Shown: positions 35,733-49,338, counted from the stretch's first letter. The stretch is DNA of 64,000 nucleotides from Melitaea cinxia (GCF_905220565.1 NC_059413.1:14113501-14177500), one strand, 5' to 3'. The notes: generated by a model not told the origin, from the letters alone. A program made the numbers and translations.

Positions 35733-36994
35733 AAAAATCCAAAGTTAATTCTTCCCACCAAAACTGCTAAATCTGGACTTTGGCACAATGTATTATAATT
35801 TTATTTTAAGTAATATTTTGATTACTAGAATGTACGAAGCAGTTATTTACATAAATTTGTGTAGCTTATATTATTATTTAATTATTTAATGTATTGAGTG
35901 TTTAGTAGTACATAGTTTTCAGGGCATTGATTTAATTGTTCTTGAAATAAGAAAATTTGGTGTAGTAATTTGTAGGTGCCATAAAGATAAATGATTTAAT
36001 AAAAAGTATTTTAAAATTGGAAACGACTGCCATTTGAAAGAAATAAATAGTATCTATTTGGTAATAAATGTTTTATTTGTACTTAATATTTATCTAACTC
36101 GCTTATTACTGCTGTTAATTAATTAATAATTAATCAAGATAAAATGGTAAATTTAATTTCAGTAAAAGAAATACAGTGTAATACATATTCATTGCTTGAA
36201 GGATTCCCCATTTGAACCCATTGAAAAATATTTGGTATAACATATGCGATGTAGTAGTTTTGGCAACTTGCTGTTGTATTTTCAGTTACTGGTTCGATAT
36301 CCAGACGAAGTAAATATTTGTTGTGGCCCATAATGCTGACATTGTGTTTTTGTTCAGACCCCCACAAGATAAGAAGCTGTTCTGGCTTTTATTAAAATTA
36401 ACTTTCCTAATGGAGTCTGTGGTGAGTAAAGCGTACTTTTTTTATCAAAATAGGTTATATTAAAGAGGTTACTAATGTCACAGTGATATATATATCTATA
36501 AAATTTATTAAGATTTTTGTAATATTTACGTTTATTTGTGTTGATAAATCCTGGACATTTATAAGCTAAACTAAATTATTCGTCAATAAAAATCAAATAT
36601 ATGAATTATTTGATTGCGTGAAATATATTCTTCATGGTAACGTAATAAAACCTAATGTCCAAAATTTATTTGGCTGCAATGTATCCTGTCCAGACATCTG
36701 ATTTTTATTGCTGTCTGGGTTTTGAGTTAAATGTCTAGCCTTGGAATTAGATCTAGATACTGGTGGAAGAAATCACAATATTTAATACTAGCTTTCATTG
36801 CGGCTCTGCCCGTCTGAATTACACTTGTGTTTGGTCCCGTCAATATAAAGCCTACGTCACAGTGATAACGTATATTCTCCGGGAGAAAAAAAATATAAAT
36901 GGTTCTAACAATTATTGAATGCATGCATTATTTTTTTTAATGTGTTTATTGTTTAAAATGTAGTTGTGGTGTAGAATAAAGTATAAATAAATAA
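35733..36994. other. Gene-free stretch
   Basis: AT-rich. Frames 36134-36367 and 36727-36924 (minus) show no domain. CTAGCTTTCATTGCGGCTCTG near 36788 resembles a CTAG-type repeat end. Confidence 0.4.
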
Positions 36995-37600
36995 ATAAAT
37001 AAATAATTTAAATCAAAATAAAAAATATCTTTATTCAAATAGTCTACAAAGCCGAATCGTCACCTTATAAATTAAATCACCAATTATCGTTAAATGTGAA
37101 ACTACCCACGATTCGGAATGTAGATTCTGCAAAGAAAAATCGGCAAGAAACTCAGTAGTTACTACATAGATAGATACATACAAATAATCACGCCTCTTTC
37201 CCGTAGGGGTAGGCAGAGACCACTTTTTTCCACTTGCTACGATCCTTACATACTTCTTTCGCTTCGTCCACTTTCATTATTCCCTTCATATATGCTCTAC
37301 GGTTTAGGGTACTGATCTGACTTGACCTGGCCTTTCTTCAAGACCTCCCTTATTTGGTCTCGGAACGTCCGCCTAGGTATACCCCTCCCAACCCTTCCAT
37401 TCACTCTCGCCTTATACACTTTTTTCGTCAATCGTTCTTCACTCATTCTCTCGGTAGTTATTCTTTATAAAATAAATTGTGTTTGAATATAAAATTGCAT
37501 GAAATACAGCGTCATTAAATCCACAAATCTTTATCATTTATGTTATTTTGCACCGAACAATAAGCTTTAGCTACGAGTATTACTAAAACATTAAAAATAC
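36995..37600 (+). repeat. R6 repeat split by a LINE 3' remnant
   Basis: R6 sequence runs to about 37169 (ACCCACGATTCGGAATGTAG, AAACTCAGTAGTTACT) and resumes at about 37456 (CGGTAGTTATTC, then GAAATACAGCGTCATTAAAT). The words AGTAGTTACT and GGTAGTTATT on either side look like an aged duplication of the target. Confidence 0.55.
37170..37455 (-). mobile_element. 3' end of a third LINE, degraded
   Basis: Read on the minus strand it encodes the tail of a LINE polyprotein: NGRVGRGIPRRTFRDQI, then VLKKGQVKS, then VDEAKEVCKDRSKWKKVV, ending YPYGKEA before TGA, with one in-frame stop. This Arg-rich tail is typical of the C-terminus of insect endonuclease-reverse transcriptases (from memory). Confidence 0.6.
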
Positions 37601-37604
37601 CGGC

Positions 37605-38168
37605 CAAGTACAAGTCAGACTCGCGCACTGAGGGTTCCATACAACAATTATTAAAAATATTTTTACTATATGACTAGCTGACCCCACAAACGCTCCCTTA
37701 TAACTTAGGGGTATGAAAAATAGATTTTTGCCGATTCTCAAACCTACCCGATATGCACACAAAATTTCATAAAAATCGGTTCAGCCGTTTCGGAGGAGTA
37801 TTGTAACTGACATTGTGACACGAGAATTTTATATATAAGATTTAACTAAAAATTTATGCTTTTCGCAATTTTTCCTTTATTTGTGCTATAAGAGGTTGTA
37901 TTGTACCAAATTTAAAGATTCTGAGGTAAGTTTGATTTCGTTGTGTCGAAAATTTGAAGCATAAGCGGCTGCATCTTTTGATCACGATGGATTAGAAGTT
38001 TATTTTTTTCACAGCTCCAAGGGACAGTAGACTCAATACTCAGGTATTTGATATAAATTTCAGCTTGATATCTTCACGCGTTCTTGAGAAAAAGGGTCTC
38101 GACAGACAGACGGACAACAAAGTGAATCAAAGGGTTCCGTTTTTTCCTTTTGAGATACGGAACCCTAA
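37605..38168 (+). repeat. Dispersed repeat split by a Helitron-like element
   Basis: It begins CCGGCCAAGTACAAGTCAGA with CTGAGGGTTCC, is split by 37674-37840, and ends AGGGTTCCGTTTTTTCC then ACGGAACCCT, a 10-bp hairpin (AGGGTTCCGT/ACGGAACCCT). I remember this as a common lepidopteran repeat, without being able to name it. Confidence 0.5.
37674..37840 (-). mobile_element. Helitron-like element type a
   Basis: The plus strand reads A/CTAGCTGACCCCAC ... TTATATATAAGA/T. On the minus strand that is 5' TC and 3' CTAG inserted between A and T. It interrupts the repeat at 37605-38168. Confidence 0.65.
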
Positions 38169-38775
38169 AAATAACTAATATTTTCTTTTTATAACATTAG
38201 TATGGATTTAAGTATTTATTATTCACAGTCCGTGGTTCAAATTCAATTTGCATCTCGTTTATTCAAAAACGATGTTTGAATTATTTAGATGTTTGGTGTT
38301 TGGGTATTGAGTTAATTTTACTGTATATTCATATTTTTAAATTATCGAAATCGAAAAATCTTGCGAGAACGTAATGTATAATGTGCTTTTTAAAGATTCA
38401 TGTTTTACTGGTTAAGGATTATCTAATTCTGAGAATTGGGGTCTATCCAAGGAGGATTATATAAATATGTCTCAAGATTATACTTCTCCTATGTGGGAAA
38501 AAGACAAATGCCCAGCAGTGGGATATTACATGCTGAAGTGTAGCGATTTATATGACAGGTTTGCAATGGAGCATCGTTTTTCAATCCACGTTTTTTTACG
38601 AAAGAAGAATTGATATTTGGCTAAAAGAGATAAAATTATATGTTCTTGAATAGTATAATACGCCTATATCTGTGCGCTGTAATTATTTTATTTGTTTATT
38701 TATTTTAATTATTTATACTTACTTGTTACTTATACACCAAAAAAGTTTACAGCATATTTCAAGTATATTATACAA

Positions 38776-38974
38776 CTAGCTGACCTGGCGAACTTCGTAT
38801 CACCTTATTTTTTTCTTAAATATAATAATAACATAATATATCAAAATAAAATATAGCCTATCTTTTAAGTTGGATCAAACTGCACACGGTGTGCAAATTT
38901 GACTAAAATCGGTTAAGTAGTTTAGGAGTCCATTGAGGACAAACATTGTGACACGAGATTTATATATATTAAGA
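38776..38974 (-). mobile_element. Helitron-like element type b
   Basis: Flanked by A at 38775 and T at 38975. On the minus strand it starts TCTTAATATATA and ends GTTCGCC then AGGTCAGCTAG, where GGTGA/TTCGCC can form the subterminal hairpin. It is nearly identical to 15164-15360. Confidence 0.65.
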
Positions 38975-40569
38975 TAAAGGTAAAGTCTGAGTGTAACGTT
39001 AATTATAGATGTAGGTGATCTATACCTACAAATAAATAAAATTGGAGTGTCTGTTTGTAATATTAAAATAACCGCTTTTTACTAAATGCATATGAATGTA
39101 TACACGGTACATTATTTTATAACTCTGCAAACTGAACAATAAATTTTTGTTAAATTACACGCAGAATAAGTCGCGGGCACAGCTAGATAAATAAAATACA
39201 CATGGCCAGAACTTAGATAGTGTCTTACATTACAATAAGCTACAATGAAGATTAAAACAAAACAAAAAAAACAAGGGACAGAAACAATTTGTAAGTGTTA
39301 TTGTGTAATTTTTATATACGAATAGGTTCGCAAACAACAATACATACCGGATGTAAGTGGTAGCCGAAGCCTAAAGACGAGTGTGACACCAAAAGTATTG
39401 GAAGCCAATTGCTCATAAGTATAACATAGTTTGAGCATCGAGCCAGTGATCGAGTCATCTGAGTTTTACGCCCCTAAACGGAAGGACACATTTAAAATAA
39501 CACGTTATATAAAAGAAGGGTTTAAAGCCTTATTAAAACTGGAGTAATGATCAATATTGATTAATTTGTCTTAACAACCAGGATTCTTCACGTGCTCATC
39601 AAGGCACGGTAACCTATCATGACAAACATCGCGAAAATAAACAAATATTTGTATAGGAACTTACAGCCTTAATGGACCTTTGCATCTACACCAAATACTT
39701 GTCAAGTGACACTACGTTAATGGTGATAAAAAAATGGTTATTTTTCTGAAAATACGTTTCGCCAACGATTCGACGCTTTTAGTGAAAATTGACACCAAGG
39801 AGTGGATCGTCAATAAAGAACAGATTTTGTTGTGTTTACTGTAATTTGGTATATGTAAATATTTTTGTTTGTTAAGGACATCAATATTATCACATTACAC
39901 TGTTGTCTCTGGTCGTAAAAGGGTAACACGACATTTATATATTTTTCTGTGTTGGGTTGGCTAGAGGAATACAGATGTTTGCTGCGGTCTGGGCGTTTGT
40001 GCTTCTGTATGTTTCCGAACCTCTGAAACAAGAGTGAATACTAGTGGAGCCGTTGATTGTGATATGTTTATTTATTATGAATTATTTCTATTTAGCAGCG
40101 TCGAATTTGGTACACCGCGATACTCTACGGTGGCGGAAATATTTCCAATCTAAATTAAAAACAACATAGTCATCAAATACCTACATAATAAGATCAAATT
40201 GCTTTTACGATGCGATTATAATCTGAGCTCTTGATATAAAGCCCTCATTCAGCTAATAAAACCTTTTTGCTAAAAATAGCCAAATGTTCCGCCCCAGAGA
40301 AAAGTTCGCCAATAAATGAAGTTACTTGTAAATTCGTCTTATCCGACTGAGCACCTCCTAAGTGCCCACCTAATGCGAAATGAAATAAATAATCCTTCGA
40401 TTCACTAATGGAAAGAAAGTCACGAATTTATCTGCAAATCGTATTTTATTGAACTAGTGTCACACCGTTTAGTCTTCTTTTAGTAAAATAACTTTTATAT
40501 TTTATTTAAATAATAATTTTTTTAGTAAAATAAATTCTATATTTTATTTGAATAATAGGTTTTTAAATT
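38975..40569. other. Gene-free stretch
   Basis: A CTAG-type repeat runs from about 38990 to 39186. A fragment with GCGGTCTGGGCGTTTGTGC near 39990 resembles the body of the SINE at 58396. I found no gene. Confidence 0.4.
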
Positions 40570-40780
40570 AGAGTACAGCAGACCTTATAGAAGATTACAG
40601 CTAAATAATATTGTCCCCGAGTAGGATTGTATTTCTGTGGTGCGTAAGGTTCCAGAGCTCCTGGGGCCGAAGGGTATGGTCATCAATGCTCTTGCGATAC
40701 TTCTGGTTTTGTAGACGTTTACTGGCTACGTTATCTACTTGCCCTTAGCTGGGCCGTACGCTTGCTTAGAAAGAAAGACA
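40570..40780 (-). repeat. SINE-like repeat family S2
   Basis: It contains CTATAGAAGATTACAGC-like and GTTCCAGAGCTCCTGGGG words and ends GGGCCGTACGCTTGCTTAG, all in inverse order to the plus-strand copies. Confidence 0.55.
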
Positions 40781-41569
40781 CATACACTGCTTACAGACAC
40801 ACAACTAACACAATGAGAGCACAAATACAAAAAAAGTAAAAATTTAAATAATTAATTTAAAAAATAAAAAGTAAAATTTTATGAAATAAAAAATGAAAAT
40901 AAAAAAATAAAAAGAAAAGAGTAATAATAAAAAAGAAACAAATACAGCATCGCTTTATAAGTTTAAACTTAAACGTAAAGAAAAAAAGAAAGTGAATAAA
41001 AATCAGGCTTACTCAACATTCAACTACCAAAGTTATGCGAGCGAAGAAGTTAAGCGATCTAGTCGTATCAATAACGTAATTATCCAATTAAGTTCAGTTG
41101 TTCCGAAATTATATTATTTCGGTAACTCATTTTTTTTTTAAATACAGATTAGCGCTAAAGTTAAGATATTATTTTATATTTTTTAAGTTGACAGTGTAAC
41201 ACCCGGTCTCAGACGAATTTTTTTGATAAATAGCTCCATCGGCGAACTTGATATGACGTTTAGGGTCCAGCCGCAATTTGTTCTTGTCTCCTGACGTGCG
41301 TGATGTGGGATGACAGCGAGTGGCCGGATTTTGAGTTCCGTAGCTTTATCCTAGGCTATATTCAGAAATAACCCGATTTGGTCACGATTTTCAATTTCAT
41401 ATAGTTACAACATGTTCAAGACGAATCGTTCTTGGGTATATGTACCAGCTATCAACGGAACACGTACATATCAGGGCAATGTAGCATTGTCATTCATAGA
41501 TAACATTATTGTAGCCAATAAAATTAAGACTATGAAGGACCACCTGATTTAAAGTGGATGCGACTTGAA

Positions 41570-41800
41570 CTGAGGTACAGGAGGAAATTTCCTGCTCAAA
41601 TTATGGAGCAGTCCGACTAGGGTCTGTATCTCAACCTTACAGAAAGAAGATCACAGCTAAATAGTAAGGTGACCAGAGCTCGGCGTTAGGGTCGGCAACG
41701 CGCTTGCAATGCTTCTGGTGGCGCAGGCGTCTATCAGCTACGGTAATCACTTCTCATTAGGTGAGTCGTACGCTAGTTTGGCGACCTAGTTTAGTTAAAA
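41570..41800 (-). repeat. SINE-like repeat family S2
   Basis: It contains GAAATTTCCTGCTCAAAT, GAGCAGTCCGACTAGGG, GCAACGCGCTTGCAATGC and GAGTCGTACGCTAGTTTG. Confidence 0.6.
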
Positions 41801-43029
41801 TTTAGCCAAATACTCGTTTTGCAGTGACCGACGTATATAGCCTCCAGCGTCGTGTGTGTTCTTTTCTGCGCTTTTGACCAGGTAGCTAAGGATTTTGTAG
41901 AATCAACGCTTGTGTTTGATAGTGGCAGCTCCGAGTACACAACGAAAATATAGTATTAGGACATCCGAACTAGGAACGAACTTCACCCATCTGCTTATTT
42001 AGAAAACAATCGAAAAACAGGTTAACTAAATAATCGTTGCCAGGCTATAAAATTAAAACGGATCCATGACTTTAAATAATAAATCTAATACCTACCGACA
42101 GTATTTATACTGTAGAAAATACAAACTGAAAAAAAAATTATGACATTCAAATCAAAATAAGAAAAATTATTAAGTAACTTTCAAAGGGTGGTGTCCACAG
42201 AATAAAATATTTACCTACAGAATATCATAGCTAATATTAACCACTGCTTTTTGTAAACAATATTTAAAAAGCACAAAATAGTTTTGTATAATTATATTTA
42301 ATTTGAAGCGTCCACTGATTCAGGATCTTAATTGCGCTGATGAGAAACGGTAAGTTTTTGGTATGCTTGCTGAATGGAATTCCAACGCTTATCAAAATAC
42401 GCTTTAACCCCATAACTTCCTGCAACTATGCTTGAACCGCATGTCCAATTGAGGAGTAGTTATCAAACTACTTGTTTTGGGTGTACTTTCAGCAGAGCTA
42501 TTTCAGAACTTCAAGTCATAACTTGTGTTTAGTTCAATTTAAATACTTTATAGTAATGGACAAATTGCCAACCTGCCAACCTGCAGTATCCCCCAACCCA
42601 CATTGGAACAATGTTGTGGATTAAGTTCCAGTCTTTGTCCTATATAGAGGGCCGTGCCTAGCAGTGAAAGGTTACAGGCTGATTGGATAGTAGTGAATAC
42701 AAATCCTTACCAAAAATACAAATGTTCAGTGTCTCTATTAAAGGCTTAATAACCTTGGAAGGAAATTTAAAACATTGTAATTAACATTTATGGCAGTAAA
42801 ACTTGTAGTTTCTCTAAAGACAAACGTTGTGAAATAGTACAGATATTTCTCTTAATTATTGATTTTTGATTATTTTATTTTATACTAGCTTGTACCCGAG
42901 ACTTTGTCTGCGCAGGATTAGTAGTTAAGTACTTAGTTTATTATCTTCTCAATATCCATCTTGATACCAAAATTCATCAAAATTGGTTCTGCGACTTAAA
43001 ATTCAATTTGCTACTACCAAATATGCATT
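41801..43029. other. Gene-free stretch with S1 tail
   Basis: A piece of SINE S1 lies at about 42585-42690 (AACCCACATTGGAAC, GGATTAAGTTCCAG, TTACAGGCTGA). A repeat beginning CTAGCTTGTACCCGAGAC lies near 42886. I found no gene. Confidence 0.45.
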
Positions 43030-43605
43030 AGAGTCAGGTCACTGTCCGTCCGCTGCAATATGTTAGCCCGCAGATTTGCACACTGTAATAAAGAAGTAAA
43101 GATCACGCTTTTCAAAGCATATTGCCAGTCGCTTTACACTTGTAGTCTGTGGGTGAACTACACGAGGAAGGCATACAGTGGTCTGCGCGTCCATTATAAT
43201 AATGCATTTAGGCTATTGATGGGGTTGTCTTGGCGGTGCAGCGCTTCAGGTATGTTCGCCGAAGCGGGGGTGGACTCTTTTGGCGCTATAATGCACAAGC
43301 GTAGCGCATCAATGTTGCGACGGGTGCGAGCCAGCGCCAACACCATCCTGGGCGCATTGACGGATAGTTTTGACTCGCCGATAATGGAGCACTAGATACG
43401 AATGCACACAGTCAAGTAGAACTTCTATCCTACCATCGGCCAGTCAAAAGTATCCTATTTAGTATTTAGTATTAATATTATGTAATTTGTCTTATTTTGT
43501 TTTAGTGTTGTTACTAACATAGTTTTATAAGATCATTGTTACTAACACTTTTTATGGACAATTTTTGTCTGAAATAAATGATTATTATTATTATTATTAT
43601 TAGAA
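43030..43605 (+). mobile_element. LINE remnant, C-terminal coding part and 3' UTR
   Basis: A 5'-truncated LINE copy. The open frame (start region about 43035, stop TAG at 43393-43395) encodes the end of a LINE reverse transcriptase polyprotein: LARRFAHCNKEVKITLFKAY, YTCSLWVNYT, YNNAFRLLMGLSWRCSASG and a Ser/Arg-rich end. A non-coding 3' part follows, with AATAAA near 43574 and an (ATT)n tail at about 43581-43602. From memory, this ending belongs to CR1/Jockey-group LINEs of Lepidoptera. Confidence 0.75.
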
Positions 43606-43694
43606 ATATATTATCAATTTTTATTGTATTGATGGTTCACTGTTTTGGCGGCAATGGCTTACTCATAAAAGAAAGATATATGCTGTCGCGGACT

Positions 43695-44305
43695 TTTTAA
43701 CCGACTTCCAAAAAAGGAGGAGGTTTTCAATTCGACTGTATTTTTTTTTATGTATGTTACATCAAAACTTTTGACTGGGTGGAGCGATTTCGACAAATTT
43801 TCTTTTAATCGAAAGGTGGTGTGTGCTAATTGGTCCCATTTAAATTTATTTGAGATCTAACAACTACTTTTCGAGCTATATCTAATAATGCGTTTTAACT
43901 TGACGCTTTTTTCGTCGACCTACGTTGTATTATACGACATAACTTTCTACTGGATGTACCGATTTTGATAATTCTTTTTTTGTTGGAAAGGAGATATCTC
44001 TAGTTTAGTACCATGATAAGGAAACCAGGATCTGATGATGGAATCCCAGAGAAATCGAGGGAACTTCTTGAAAATCCGCAATAACTTTTTACTGGGTGTA
44101 CCGATTTTAATAATTTTTAATTTAATCGAAAGCTGATGTTTGTCATGTGGTCACATATAAATTTTATTGAGATCTGATAACTACTTTTTAAGTAATCTTT
44201 GATAACGCGCAGTTACTTGACTATTTTTTCGTCGATCTACGTTGTACTGCTCGTCGATATAATTGAAGTCGGTTTTTTTTCGTTTGCGAGCAAACACAAT
44301 TATTT
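43695..44305 (-). repeat. Long copy of dispersed repeat R3
   Basis: It is inverse to 1886-2640, from AACCGACTTCCAAAAAAGGA to TTCGTTTGCGAGCAAACACA, with one unit of the 142-bp segment. The ends are again loosely inverted. Confidence 0.65.
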
Positions 44306-45459
44306 GTAGGACTAATTAAGATAAACATATCTCTTATACATTATATATGTGTAAACTCTATAGTTTTTGCAGCGTAGGCCAGAATAGTTCGCAGATGGTA
44401 GATTTTTTTCCGACTTACTTGACAATTATCGTTATATTTTGAACAATTCAAAAACTATCTTTAAAAATTATAGCCTATATGTTATTCTAATGTATAAGCT
44501 ATATTATTATAAACTTTAATCAAAATCCGTTCGGTAGTTTTTGTGTGAAAGAGGAACAAGCATACATACATCTATACATCCATACATACATCTATACATC
44601 CATACATACAAACTTTCGCGTTTATAATATTAGTAGGATATAATGTATATTTTATATATAATATATAAAATAAAATAATCTTTTTAGTTGGTCCATCAAT
44701 AACTAACATAGATTATAAGTGAATATAGTTACTAATACACTAATATACCATGTGTGTACTAACACGTCTGAAATAAACTTTTATCATTTTTTTTTTATTA
44801 TTTATTAATATTTGTTAACAATTCAAAAGTCTGATATTATTATCTTTGTTTAAATATTTTATTAAAAAAAAAAAACAATACTACATTATTATTTCACATC
44901 TTATTTCTCTTGATTTCTTTAACATACGAAATCAAAGGAAAACAAAAGTAATAAAACAGGACAATTTATTGTAACGTCTTTGTTTTGACGAAATACGTAA
45001 CAATATCTCCCCGAGGCGTACATTCACGTAAATATTGAAGCATTCTTTTGTAGATATATAAAAGAAGAGATTGGAAAATCAAAATGTCAAGCCTTGTATC
45101 GATTGCGTATACCCGACTGTATCTACTATATATATACATGTTTTAGACAATCGTAAATATTAATAATTAATAATTGTAACACATATTTTGTTATCAAAGA
45201 GTTTATAAAATATATCTTTGTAACTATAGCAAATAACTGCCTACAATTATTTTCACTGATGACAAGAAGGCTAGTGCATTTTTGTACAGAGTATTTGCAT
45301 AACGATTCAAAGGGGAAATGCTGCCAGCATTATTTACCGTTCCGACACCGTTCCTCGCGGACATGGTTTATATTGTAATAGTTATTTATATATATTTCGA
45401 TTTAATTTAATCTCGTAATTTAAATTGGAATTGATACTAGATAAAGTTGTCTTTATCGT
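44306..45459. other. Gene-free stretch
   Basis: A repeat at about 44470-44640 includes a doubled CATACATACATCTATACATC unit and ends TTATAATATTAGTAGGATA. The rest is AT-rich. Confidence 0.4.
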
Positions 45460-45745
45460 AATTGTGTTTGCTAGCAAACGAAAAAAACCGACTTCAATTA
45501 CAACGACAAGTAATACAACGTAAGTACACGAAAAAAATTAACAAACGCACTAGTCGTCAACTACGATTTTCGAGGGTTATCTCGATTTCTCTGGGATTCC
45601 ATCATCAGATCTTGGTTTCTTTACCATTTTACCACACCCCGGATATCTCCTTTCCAACAAAAAAAAAAAAAAAAAGGGAGATCAAAATCGGTAAATATAT
45701 ATTTGGTCGAATTGAGTAACCTCCTCCTTTTTTGAAGTCAGCTGA
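45460..45745 (+). repeat. Short copy of dispersed repeat R3
   Basis: It starts TGTGTTTGCTAGCAAACG with AACCGACTTCAATTACAACG and ends GTAACCTCCTCCTTTTTTG. Its inner part is deleted compared with 1886-2640. Confidence 0.6.
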
Positions 45746-48700
45746 AAATATATTTTAAAGCGCTTAATTTATGTACGATTTCCCCTTTATTTGATTGTAA
45801 TTGAAGTAATTACGGTTATGTTTCTTGGAACGTTCGTCGGTATCGTTTCCGTTTTAATTATTCAAGTTTGAATGAATTTTATGTTCGTGGTGTAATATAT
45901 ACCAATTGCAATGTCTTGGTCCTTTTTTATTTTTGTATTTTAATATGGCTATTAACAATCTTTATCAAAAGTAACCTTTTTTAAATTTTCTTGAAGCACC
46001 TTCGATTCGGAATTTGAATTCCGAATTCTGCAGAGAAGAATCAAAAAGAAACACCTCAGAACTTTTGACAGGGCGGACCGATTTTGATGATTTCTTTTTA
46101 AATCTAAAGTGCTTAACATGTGGTCCTATTTAAATTTGATTGAAATCTAAAAAGTACTTTTCGAGTTCTGTCTAGTAATACAATTATTTAAACCATTTTT
46201 TGTTCAATATATTTTATGTATCTATGTAAATACAGTAAGTAAATAAAAGGCATATAAATTTCAAAACTCTGTATAGATAACTACCTCGTAGCTCTATAAT
46301 ATCTTATATACGTACGTTCGAGTTTCTATAGGGCTATTATCACTTTTTATAACGATAATACAAAAACTGTAAGAAGGTAGAAGTGACACTCTCATATGTA
46401 CATTAAGGCACTGTTAGAATCAAATTTAATAGTACCTTATTGATAAGAAAACTTTAACCGTTTCTTTTTTTTTCTTAGATATAATTATAATCTTATTTTA
46501 TATACTAGCTAATTTTAACCGACTTTAAAAAAGGAAATGGAAGGAATTCTCAATTCGGCTGTAGTGTTTGAAGTTACACTTCTTTTGCGTTAAGGAAAAA
46601 TATAAATTAAAATGTGAATTATTACGATGCCCGCGCGTGTCACAAAAAACCGACACCCTGAAGTTAGCTAGTCAACGAAGAAGTTAGCAACGTGAAGTTA
46701 GCTAGCCAATGAAGTATAACCTCTTACGTGCGTACATAAGTACACACACACTTTTTATTTTCCATGTGTGTTTCATACTAATCTCAAAATTAATTAATAT
46801 ATTTAGTAATTAGACGAGTGAATCATAATTCAAAAAATTAATATTGATTATTGTGCGTTGCCTAATGCAGTGTCTTTATTATATTTATATATTTTTTGTT
46901 TCTGTTTGTTTATAATGGATAAATTAAAAAAAAAGACACGACCGATTTTCAAAATATTTCCAAAATCAAGCGTAAGTAAATAAGTTTTACTCAAAAAACT
47001 TAACGCAATAAAAGCTTTTGTAAGTGTAGTGTACGCCCTGCGGTTCCGCTGTGCCGGGGTCAGTATCCTGGAGGCTGTACTCTGTAGTAACGTCGCGCGC
47101 GCAACAGCAAAAATCATCTAATAAACGGGGGGGAGCAGCGTGAAAAAAGCTAGTTCTTTATATAATATTAAGGTGAAATGCTTCGTAATCCTAGTTGTTT
47201 AAAACAAAACTCAAGAAGCATTATTTACTCGTAACAGCATACTAACTTATTACCGGCAGTATTTATACTCTTTGAGTATTTAAGGGGGAGTTTTGGTAAA
47301 GCAAACGTCTTGCGATAGGCAATGTACATATACGCCCTTATAATTTTGTGCTTGTAAAAAAATAACTAATAATTACCTTTTTTACGTGGGGAAAATCCTC
47401 ATGGATACCCCTCCAGCACGAGGGCACCGGAGAGGTTATGTCAGACTTTTACTGACCAAAAACTATCACGTGTGAGTAGTCAGCAGGGTGGGGCGAAATG
47501 GGGTCGCGCTAGTATTCAACAACAATTCAGCAACTCTGGACCCTGCTGTCGGTCACAGTTGTTATCATTTGCACTTGATAGCGATCGTTACTCATAATAG
47601 GGAATATATCCGCCAACCCATTAGTGAATTAATCTCCGATACTTATCCTACATGGAGAAAGACCAGCGGAATGTTACAAGCTTAATTATGACCGAGAGCT
47701 GCCATTCAATGAATGAAATAATAGGAAGCTTGTAACACAAACCCTGTGAAAGATAAACGAAAAGAGAAAAGAAAGAAAGATGGCAGTAGGGTCTTATAGC
47801 AAACTAGCGCACTGACATTATTTATTTATTTAAACTTTATTATATAACTATATAACTTACATCGATCAAAAGGTAGACTAAGAGCTAAGCACCAGTCAAA
47901 CTTAGAATATTGAAAAGAATAGAATATTGCGTAGATTGTAAAGGATATGAATAGTAAAAAAAAAACCAGCGAGTAACACACTAATAAAAAAACTTATATA
48001 CGTGTATATATACATTCATGCATATATACATATTATGTCAGAGGCGGTCATTAATACAGGATGAAAAAGGAAGTTTGCTGTTTGGCACAGCGTAATGAGG
48101 TTGGCAGCACTGTCGATAATTTAGTCAAGTCCAGGACTGAGAATCAATTTGTCCAAATATTTGAAACGAATATTATGGCGTTGACGACGTAGTTTCTTTT
48201 CTCGATAATCTCACTATTTGCCCACACGATGTATGACGATATATAGAAGGATATATTGTATTAATAATATTCTTTGTCGCAACAGAGAAACTATAGCCGA
48301 AGAATCAGTATGGGTGCAGGTTCACAAAAGTGACTCCATAAACAAGAGTTATGTGATTCTAACTTTTCCTTGAGCTTCACAAGGTCATGCGAGCTTTATA
48401 CTGTAATTACGTACCTGAGCTTCTTTAAGCTTTCGACTTATAAGTTGAACTTTCGTTGTGCTTTATTTTTAGGTCCCTTTCTTACGTTACGGCGTGAGGA
48501 AATGTTTGTGAATCTTAGTAAGTATTGATGGATAATTTCGCAATATGATAGAAGTTGATTGATATGCCGTCTAACTGCAGAAAACAAAATGGAGGTCGAC
48601 TAAAATGGTTCATTATATTTAAGAAAAAAAAATGTTTTATTGCATTGAAAATTTTTTATTTTTTTCAATTTGTTATTAACATAACAAAATTAATGTGATC

Positions 48701-48821
48701 TAGATAATATTTTCCTAATTTAAAACCCTATCGCTATACATCGCAATCGCGTGACTAAAAGCTATACGGAAGGAAATATCACCTTGAACTCCGAGACTAT
48801 TTACAAACATATTTTTACCGA
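45746..48821. other. Gene-free stretch with repeats
   Basis: It contains R3 pieces (46060-46170, 46510-46565), R9 (46575-46775) and the body and tail of SINE S1 at 47550-47692 (TAGCGATCGTTACTCATAAT, ATATATCCGCCAACCC). The frames at 46848-47117 and 47488-47685 overlap repeats and have no recognisable product. Confidence 0.45.
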
Positions 48822-49025
48822 CTGACCATTAGGTCACACACAGAAGATCACAGCAAAATAATACTGTTTTCAAGCAGTATTGTGTTCCTGTTGGTGACCA
48901 GAGCTCCTGGGGGGATTGGGGATTGGGTCGGCAACGCGCTTGCGATGCTTCTGGTGTTGTCTATAAGCTACGGTAATTGCTTACCATCAGGTGAGCCGTA
49001 CGCTTGTTTGCCGACCTAGTGACAT
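48822..49025 (-). repeat. SINE-like repeat family S2
   Basis: It contains GTTTTCAAGCAGTATTGTGT, GGCAACGCGCTTGCGATGC and GAGCCGTACGCTTGTTTGCC. It ends just downstream of gene B. Confidence 0.65.
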
Positions 49026-49119
49026 AAAAAAAATAGGTAATAAGCGTTAATGAAATCCACTTTAAATAAAATATAAAATTTATAATTAATCGTTACAAGA
49101 ATACATCAGACTTAATAAT

Positions 49120-49338
49120 TTAGTATCTATAGACTAAGGGCTGGAGGTATCTCAATTCTGATGATAGAAGAGACTCATCCTTCGCCAGTTCTACGACCAT
49201 CTCCCTGGCCCGGTTGTTGGCGTACTCATGACCACAGTCATGGCGCTCCACCATCTTGGATAAGGCTAAACTGAGCTGAGCCCTGGCGCCACCGTCTGAC
49301 GAGTCTACGAGGGTCTTCATGACGTCTGGTGAGAAACC
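49120..49338 (-). CDS. Gene B last exon
   Basis: The acceptor on the minus strand is TTATTTTTACAG. The exon starts GGTTTCTCACC and ends with stop TAA; 72 residues with a helical, charged composition (SLALSKMVERHDCGHEYANN). It is less AT-rich than the flanks, as expected for an exon. Confidence 0.7.
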   Translation of the reverse strand, partial: GFSPDVMKTLVDSSDGGARAQLSLALSKMVERHDCGHEYANNRAREMVVELAKDESLLSSELRYLQPLVYRY

